Of a stretch of 10,327 bases of DNA, positions 5,475-10,327 are shown in pieces. The notes beneath the pieces were generated by a model, which did no database searches, was not told the DNA's origin, and saw only the letters and a list, made by a program, of their open reading frames with translations. How positions within the stretch are numbered: the stretch's first letter is position 1; each line of letters starts with the position of its first letter. The stretch is from Pseudomonadota bacterium (GTDB lineage Bacteria; Pseudomonadota; Alphaproteobacteria; Rhizobiales; Rhizobiaceae): contig JAEYTV010000385.1 of the NCBI GenBank assembly GCA_023433855.1, positions 1 to 10,327 of the forward strand. The letters run 5' to 3'. A program made the position numbers and the translations under genes.

Positions 5475-7010
5475 TCAGGCTCCATCCTGTCGAGTGAGGA
5501 TGGCACGCAACTCCGTTTTCAGCACCTTGCCATAGGCATTCTTGGGAAGGTCCGGCAGGAATATGTAGTGTTTGGGTCGTTTGAAACGGGCGATGTTTTC
5601 CATGCAATGGGCGTCGAGTTCCATTTCGGGAAGGGACTTCCCACCCTCGGGGACAACGAATGCCACCAGGATTTCCCCCCATTCCGCATCCGGCTTGCCG
5701 ACCACTGAAACCTGCGACACCGAGGGATGGCTGAGCAGCACCTCTTCCACTTCCCGCGGATAAATGTTCGTTCCTCCCGAAATGATGACGTCCTTGGAGC
5801 GGTCGTGCAGCGTTACGAAGCCGTCGGCATCCATGGTGCCCATGTCGCCAGTCCGCAGCCATCCGTCGCGCAGCGTCTCCCGGGTCGCAGCGTCATTCTG
5901 CCAATACCCTTTCATGACCGGCGCGCCCAGAACGAGGATCTCGCCAACTTCTCCGCGCGCGCATTCCTGCCCGTTCGCGTCGGTGACCATGACCTCCACC
6001 GAAGACTGCGCACGTCCAACAGATCCCAGTCGCGTCCGCCAGTTTTCATTACTGCGGTCCGCCACCAGTTCTCTTGCGAGGGCAGTAATGGTCATCGGGC
6101 TTTCGCCCTGGCCGTAGATCTGAACGAAGCGGGGGCCGAATAGATCCACCGCCTCAAGGATATCCGCGACATACATCGGCCCGCCCCCATAGACGAGTGT
6201 CTTAAGGCCTTGGCCGCGATATCCGCTTTCCTTCGCCTCGGCCACCATACGCCGGACCATGGTCGGCGCCGCGAACATGCAAAGCCGTCCAAGCTCTCTC
6301 CCCAGGCCTGCAATCTCGGCCGGATCGAAGCCGCGTGACTTCGGCACCACGTGCCGCGCGCCGCGCATCACGAACATGAAATTGTACAGCCCTGCACCGT
6401 GCGACATGGGGGCTGCATAGAGGATCGCGTCGTCGTGCTCGACAGCATCAACGTCCACAAAGTAGCTGAGTGCCATCGCCTGGATGTTGCGGTTGGTGAC
6501 CATGACACCCTTCGGTCGTCCGGTGGTGCCGGAGGTGTAGAACAGCCAAGCGAGGTCGTCCTCTCCACGTGCCATTGGTCGAGCGATCGGATGCGCTGTG
6601 TAGAGTGCCGAAAACACGGGGCCGTCAGCGTTGATCACTTGCACTTTCTCAGCGTCAAGCAAGCCTGCCAGGCTGTCGCTCGACGTGCCGGACGTCACCA
6701 CGACTTTCGCTTGCGCGTTCTCCAGCACCCACGCGACTTCCTTGACGTGGAGCTTGACATTGATCGGAACGACAACGGCACCGGCAAACCAGGCTCCATA
6801 GAGGATGTCCAGATACTCGACGCGATTGTCGAGAAAAATGGCCACGCGATCGCCAGCGACGACGTCGAAGGCATCTCGAAACCCGGCAGCTAGGCGGGCG
6901 GCACGATGAGCAAATTCGCTGTAATTCGCGACAAGACGGTTGCCGGACATGAGCGCGGGTGCGTCAGGATAAAGTTGAGCCGCCCGCTCGAGCCATAGTG
7001 CGGGGTTCAT
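5475..7010 (-). CDS. AMP-forming acyl-CoA ligase (class I adenylate-forming enzyme)
   Basis: This 511-residue enzyme activates a carboxylic acid with ATP to an acyl-adenylate and then transfers it to CoA. Motifs in order are the phosphate-binding loop YTSGTTGRPKG (158-168), the substrate-side APMSHGAGLY (200-209), YGGGPM (274-279), the A5 motif YGQGES (299-304; YGxTE in many relatives), GWLRTGD (383-389), the hinge DRSKDVIISGG and NIYPREVEE (403-423), and the C-terminal catalytic lysine K495 in KNAYGKVLK. All catalytic elements are intact and the length is normal. The acid cannot be specified; neither a pure long-chain nor an aromatic signature is obvious. Its ATG overlaps the thiolase TGA as ATGA, with AGGTGA (complement of 7015-7020) as ribosome site, so the two are co-translated. 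It ends 36 bp from the convergent MBL gene. Confidence 0.93.
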   Translation of the reverse strand: MNPALWLERAAQLYPDAPALMSGNRLVANYSEFAHRAARLAAGFRDAFDVVAGDRVAIFLDNRVEYLDILYGAWFAGAVVVPINVKLHVKEVAWVLENAQAKVVVTSGTSSDSLAGLLDAEKVQVINADGPVFSALYTAHPIARPMARGEDDLAWLFYTSGTTGRPKGVMVTNRNIQAMALSYFVDVDAVEHDDAILYAAPMSHGAGLYNFMFVMRGARHVVPKSRGFDPAEIAGLGRELGRLCMFAAPTMVRRMVAEAKESGYRGQGLKTLVYGGGPMYVADILEAVDLFGPRFVQIYGQGESPMTITALARELVADRSNENWRTRLGSVGRAQSSVEVMVTDANGQECARGEVGEILVLGAPVMKGYWQNDAATRETLRDGWLRTGDMGTMDADGFVTLHDRSKDVIISGGTNIYPREVEEVLLSHPSVSQVSVVGKPDAEWGEILVAFVVPEGGKSLPEMELDAHCMENIARFKRPKHYIFLPDLPKNAYGKVLKTELRAILTRQDGA

Positions 7011-8176
7011 CGGGTCACCTTTACCGGCTCAAGGATGGAGCAGTAGTTGGCGACGCCAGAGCCACCCATGTTAAACACGCATCCAAGGGTCGCATCCCTG
7101 CGCTGCATGGCGCCAGCCTGGCCTGTCAACTGCCGCGCGGCCATCACATGCATCGACACCCCGGTTGCGCCCACAGGATGGCCCTTTGCTTTCAGGCCAC
7201 CCGAAAGATTGATTGGCAAGGGGCCATCCGCCATCACGACACCGTCTTCGATGGCTTGCCGGCCGCGGCCCCGGGGCACCAGTCCCATTGCCTCGTAGAT
7301 GAGCAATTCGGCGATCGTGAAGCAGTCGTGAACCTCTGCGAAATCGAGATCGTCAACGGTGACGGCAGCCTGAGTGAAGGCGCGGCGGAACGCTTCGGCC
7401 GGCCCTTCGAACGCAAGCAGATCCCGTCTCGACATGGGCAGGAAATCATTGACCTGCGCGGCGGAACGGAAACCGACCACATTGGCAAAATCGGCGGAAG
7501 CATCATCGCGAACCATGACCAGGGCGGCTGCGCCGTCGCTGATCAGGGAGCAGTCCGACATGCACAGCGGGGCGGCAATCATCGGGTTCTTGTCGCTAAC
7601 CCTATTGCAGAAGTCGACGTCCAGCGGCTTCTGGAGATGCGCGAGTGGATTGTTCATGGCGTTAGCGTGATTTTTTGCCGCGATCTGTGCGAGCGTCAGC
7701 GAGTGGTCGCCATAAGACTGGAAGTAGGAGCTTGCAAAGCGCGCAAATACCTCCGGAAAAGACACACCTTTTTCCTCCTTCTGATAGGAGGCGCCAGATA
7801 GTGATACTGTGACACCGGCGGTATCCTTGGCCGTCATCTTCTCTGCGCCGACGACAAGGACGGTCTTTGCGTCTCCCGAGCGGATTGCGTTGCGGCCGGC
7901 GTAAACTGCCGCGGATCCGGAAGCGCACGCATTCTCAACGCGGGTCGCAGGCTTGAAGCGGAGGCTGTCGTCCAATCCCAAGACGAGTGAGGAAGGAAAG
8001 CCGTCGCTGACCAAGCCCGAATTAAAGTGGCCGATATAGATCGCATCGATTTCGGCCGGCCCGATTCCGGCGGAATCAAGAGCTTCTGCTGCGGCGTCGA
8101 GGATCAGGTCCTCCAGCGTCTTTCCCTCCAAGCGCCCGAACTTCGTGTGACCCCATCCGACAATATGAGCGTCCAT
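7007..8176 (-). CDS. Thiolase family protein (SCP-x/SCP2-like thiolase)
   Basis: The protein has 389 residues from the preferred start and belongs to the SCP-x-like thiolases, which cleave 3-ketoacyl-CoA with CoA or run the reverse reaction. Numbered from that start, the nucleophile is C84 in ENACASGSAAV, followed by EVHDCFTIAEL with H283 and C285, and GGLKAKGHPVGATG with H333. It ends with the glycine-rich CVFNMGGSGVANYCSI. The HDCF motif separates this group from classical FadA-type thiolases, which use a C-terminal CxG. GGAGG (complement of 8184-8188) is 7 nt from the ATG at 8176 but one base from an in-frame ATG at 8182 (two residues longer), so 8176 is preferred. The downstream ligase overlaps it by ATGA and could feed the same pathway. 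No dehydrogenase or hydratase partner is in the window. Confidence 0.9.
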   Translation of the reverse strand: MDAHIVGWGHTKFGRLEGKTLEDLILDAAAEALDSAGIGPAEIDAIYIGHFNSGLVSDGFPSSLVLGLDDSLRFKPATRVENACASGSAAVYAGRNAIRSGDAKTVLVVGAEKMTAKDTAGVTVSLSGASYQKEEKGVSFPEVFARFASSYFQSYGDHSLTLAQIAAKNHANAMNNPLAHLQKPLDVDFCNRVSDKNPMIAAPLCMSDCSLISDGAAALVMVRDDASADFANVVGFRSAAQVNDFLPMSRRDLLAFEGPAEAFRRAFTQAAVTVDDLDFAEVHDCFTIAELLIYEAMGLVPRGRGRQAIEDGVVMADGPLPINLSGGLKAKGHPVGATGVSMHVMAARQLTGQAGAMQRRDATLGCVFNMGGSGVANYCSILEPVKVTR

Positions 8177-8266
8177 TGCCATTCCTCCTCACGGTGACGA
8201 GATTTTTCTACAGCTTTGACTGCGGTCATGCATATTCGTGCAACTACGCTATTTGGGAGGGGCGCG
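8177..8266. promoter_or_regulatory. Divergent intergenic region with candidate operator dyads
   Basis: This short gap separates the thiolase-ligase operon (minus) from the PAS-LuxR gene (plus). It holds TGACTGCGGTCA (8217-8228), an inverted repeat with TGAC/GTCA arms. One base further on, TGCA (8229-8232) and TGCA (8239-8242) flank six bases. Together they make a 26-bp symmetric-looking block midway between the two genes, as expected for an operator of a divergent regulator. TTGACT (8216-8221) resembles a plus-strand -35, but no good -10 follows at proper spacing. Ribosome sites lie at both ends: the complement of 8184-8188, and 8255-8260. The operator role is inference. Confidence 0.4.
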
Positions 8267-8824
8267 ATGGATGATGCCGAATTCGGTTTCCACCATGCAC
8301 CGATCGGTCTGGTTCTCACGCGGCACAGGATAATCGGCCACTGCAACGCTCGATTCGCCGAGATGTTCGGCTACGCGATCGGTGAGCTTCAGGGAAGATC
8401 CATTTCCCTTCTTTATCCATCGGAGCGGGAGTTCGCGGATGTTGGCAGATGGGCTCTCCGGGCCATGACCGACGGCCTGCCGTACGAGGATCAGCGTCTC
8501 ATGAAGAGACGCAATGGCGACCATTTCTGGTGCCATGTGCATGGTCGATCCACGACGCCCGACAACGTCTATGACCGATGCGTTTGGTCCTTCACGGATC
8601 TTTCAAGCGCAAGACCCGCGGTCCAGTTGACACGTCGAGAGCGGGAAATTGCCATGTTTGTCATTGACGGCATGTCCAACAAGGAGATCGCCAGACAACT
8701 CGGCGTCTCACACCGGACGATTGAGGCCCATCGCTCCCGAATGATGCGGAAGCTCAAGGCGGGTAGTTCGGCCGAACTGCTGTCGATTCTTGCGGGCCTT
8801 CCGGGACTGGTGAAGTCAGAATGA
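8267..8824 (+). CDS. PAS-LuxR family transcriptional regulator
   Basis: This 185-residue protein has an N-terminal PAS sensor domain (about 5-115) and a C-terminal LuxR/FixJ-type helix-turn-helix (about 119-175). PAS features include FHHAPIGLVLT (8-18), NARFAEMFGYAIGELQGRS (27-45) and RRNGDHFWCHVHGRS (81-95), ending in WSFTDLS. The DNA-binding part reads LTRREREIAMFVIDGMSNKE, then IARQLGVSHRTIEAHRSRMM. There is no receiver domain with a phospho-acceptor Asp, so it is not a classical response regulator. A small molecule, redox state or heme could be the PAS signal, though no specific cofactor ligand is evident. The ATG at 8267 is chosen because GGGAGG (8255-8260) is 6 nt upstream. In-frame TTG (8216) and ATG (8228) starts lack a ribosome site and would overlap the operator-like dyad. 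Being divergent from the thiolase-ligase operon suggests it controls that operon. Confidence 0.9.
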   Translation: MDDAEFGFHHAPIGLVLTRHRIIGHCNARFAEMFGYAIGELQGRSISLLYPSEREFADVGRWALRAMTDGLPYEDQRLMKRRNGDHFWCHVHGRSTTPDNVYDRCVWSFTDLSSARPAVQLTRREREIAMFVIDGMSNKEIARQLGVSHRTIEAHRSRMMRKLKAGSSAELLSILAGLPGLVKSE

Positions 8825-8935
8825 TCGCCAGGCCTGCGGACATGCAATGCGATGAAGAACTGGCACCTGTGACATGCATGCTCTCGATACTGTGACGAAC
8901 TCCGCTATATCTCCCCGTTGGCAAATGGGGCGCAT

Positions 8936-10327
8936 ATGACATCGATACTGGATGAAGGTCACACCTGCTGGCGTGTGCGACAGGCAGAACGGCTATCCGT
9001 GATCGTCGACGCAGCGGATTTTTTCCGGCACGCCCGAACTGCGATGATGAAGGCCGAGAGCACGATCTACCTGATCGGCTGGGACTTCGACACTCGGATC
9101 GACCTCGTGCCGGATAGCAACGATGACGATACGCCCGAAAAACTGGGGAAGTTCCTGAACTGGCTCGCGGATCGTAGGCCCGATCTGGAGATCCGCATCC
9201 TCAAGTGGGACGTTGGACTGATAAGCTCGATCACACGGGGAGAGACGCCATTCTACCTGTTGAGCTGGATGTTCTCCAGGCAGATACACCTGAAGCTGGA
9301 TAGCGCCCATCCACCACTGTCTGCCCATCACATGAAGCTGCTGGTGATTGATGAACGTGTGGCTTTTTGTGGTGGCATCGACATGACGGTCGGACGCTGG
9401 GATACACGTGAGCATCTCGAGAAGGACAAACGACGACGCTCACCGATGGGATTTGCTCAGGGGCCGTGGCACGACGCGACTACCTGTATGTCTGGTCCCG
9501 CAGCGGCGGCGCTGGCCGACCTCGCGCGGACGAGATGGGAACGGGCCACGGGCGAGACGCTTAGGCCTCCGGCCATATCTTCCGATCCGTGGCCTGATGA
9601 GCTCGAGGTAGATTACCGCGAGATCAATATCGGTATCTCGAGGACACTGCCGCAGCACGGTGAGCAGGCGCAGGTCTGCGAGATCGAAGCGGCCAAACTG
9701 GCGATCATCCATGCGGCCAGAGAGAGCCTCTACATCGAAAGCCAGTATTTCGCTTCGCGTCGTATCGCCGAAGCCATTGCGAACAGGTTGAAGGAACCCG
9801 ACGGCCCCGAAATTCTGGTCATCAACCCTGAGGGGGCCGACGGCTGGCTGGAAGCGAAAGCGATGGATTCGGCTCGTATCCGCCTGATGAAGTTCGTTCA
9901 ACAGGCCGACCAATTCGACCGGTTTCGCATTCTGTATCCGGTGAATGATGCTGGCTCACCGATCTATGTACACGCCAAGATCATGATCGCCGATGATTGC
10001 ATTCTGAAGCTGGGCTCAGCCAACCTCAACAATCGGTCCATGGGCTATGACAGCGAATGCGATATCATTGTCGAAGCCGAGCCCGGGGAACCGAAGGTGG
10101 CCGATAAGATAAGGGCTCTGCGCAACTCCCTTCTTGCAGAACATCTGGGGCGTTCTCCGTCGGAGGTCGACGAGAGAATCAGCGTCAGCGGGTCATTGAT
10201 CAAGGCTGTAGAGAGTTTGAACAGGCCGGCGGGGCGGGGCCTGAGGCCGGTCAAGATGCGCGAACTGACAGCTGATGAGGAAATGATCGCCGAGTCCGAC
10301 ATGGCAGACCCCGAGATGCCTTCAAGC
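8936..10327 (+). CDS. Phospholipase D / cardiolipin synthase-family protein, C-terminus beyond right edge
   Basis: The frame opens at ATG 8936 and has no stop through 464 codons to the window end. Two HKD half-sites are present: HMKLLVID (H132, K134, D139) followed by GGIDMTVGRWD (146-156), and HAKIMIAD (H346, K348, D353) followed by GSANLNNRS (360-368). The GG-D...RWD and WHD (178-180) elements resemble eukaryote-type PLD more than bacterial ClsA. The family transfers phosphatidyl groups to water or an alcohol through a covalent phosphohistidine. Both catalytic sets are complete. The region after about 380 becomes acidic and linker-like (AEP, then DEEMIAESDMADPEMP). In rhizobial relatives such a linker leads to a C-terminal VTT/DedA membrane domain, so a PLD-VTT fusion is likely (inference). 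No signal peptide is seen. The ribosome site is weak: GGGG at 8927-8930, 5 nt upstream. It looks functionally unrelated to the catabolic genes. Confidence 0.9.
   Translation, partial: MTSILDEGHTCWRVRQAERLSVIVDAADFFRHARTAMMKAESTIYLIGWDFDTRIDLVPDSNDDDTPEKLGKFLNWLADRRPDLEIRILKWDVGLISSITRGETPFYLLSWMFSRQIHLKLDSAHPPLSAHHMKLLVIDERVAFCGGIDMTVGRWDTREHLEKDKRRRSPMGFAQGPWHDATTCMSGPAAAALADLARTRWERATGETLRPPAISSDPWPDELEVDYREINIGISRTLPQHGEQAQVCEIEAAKLAIIHAARESLYIESQYFASRRIAEAIANRLKEPDGPEILVINPEGADGWLEAKAMDSARIRLMKFVQQADQFDRFRILYPVNDAGSPIYVHAKIMIADDCILKLGSANLNNRSMGYDSECDIIVEAEPGEPKVADKIRALRNSLLAEHLGRSPSEVDERISVSGSLIKAVESLNRPAGRGLRPVKMRELTADEEMIAESDMADPEMPSS

Noticed and set aside
6959..7801. Plus-strand open frame of 280 codons opposite the thiolase gene
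   Set aside because: The thiolase on the other strand has all catalytic motifs. The plus-strand product has no family resemblance.
7803..8896. 11-nt match GATACTGTGAC at 7803-7813 and 8886-8896
   Set aside because: Several 11-nt matches are expected by chance in a 10-kb window, and the first copy lies in thiolase coding sequence.
8754..8942. Small minus-strand ORF (62 codons) between the LuxR and phospholipase genes
   Set aside because: It overlaps the end of the LuxR gene and the start of the phospholipase gene and has no clear ribosome site.

Overview
This window looks like chromosomal or megaplasmid DNA from a GC-rich alphaproteobacterium, most likely of the Rhizobiales. That placement is an inference. 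It rests on the high GC at third codon positions, gene chains joined by 4-nt ATGA overlaps, strong GGAGG ribosome sites, and the kinds of genes present (NitT/TauT-type ABC importer, FCD-type GntR regulator, SCP-x thiolase, phospholipase D with a eukaryote-like GG-D/RWD signature). No rRNA, tRNA, insertion sequence, CRISPR array or phage gene was seen. The region is densely coding and no gene-free stretch exceeds about 115 bases.

Layout. Bases 1-279 (minus) are the N-terminal part of a fumarylacetoacetate hydrolase (FAH) family enzyme that runs off the left edge. It is divergent from a five-gene plus-strand operon across a 95-bp control region (280-374) containing an AT-rich core and a leader hairpin followed by a T-tract. 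The operon encodes a periplasmic NMT1/SsuA-like binding protein (375-1310), a GntR/FCD regulator (1307-2026), an ABC ATPase (2023-2832) and two different permeases (2829-3593, 3590-4357). All four junctions are ATGA overlaps. After a 52-bp gap with its own ribosome site comes a metallo-beta-lactamase-fold hydrolase (4410-5438). Convergent to it on the minus strand is a two-gene operon, again with an ATGA overlap: an SCP-x-like thiolase (8176-7007) followed by an AMP-forming acyl-CoA ligase (7010-5475). Divergent from the thiolase is a PAS-LuxR regulator (8267-8824). Last is a phospholipase D-family protein (8936 onward), which is open at the right edge.

Working model (inference). The importer brings in a small, probably anionic, organic compound. 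The GntR/FCD protein made from the same transcript would sense it or a derived acid. The FAH-family and MBL-fold hydrolases, the CoA ligase and the thiolase are the kinds of enzymes needed to cleave, activate and thiolytically shorten a carboxylic acid, and the PAS-LuxR protein is placed to control the ligase/thiolase arm. The dehydrogenase and hydratase steps of a beta-oxidation-like route are not in the window, and the substrate cannot be named from sequence alone. The phospholipase D gene is probably an unrelated neighbour.
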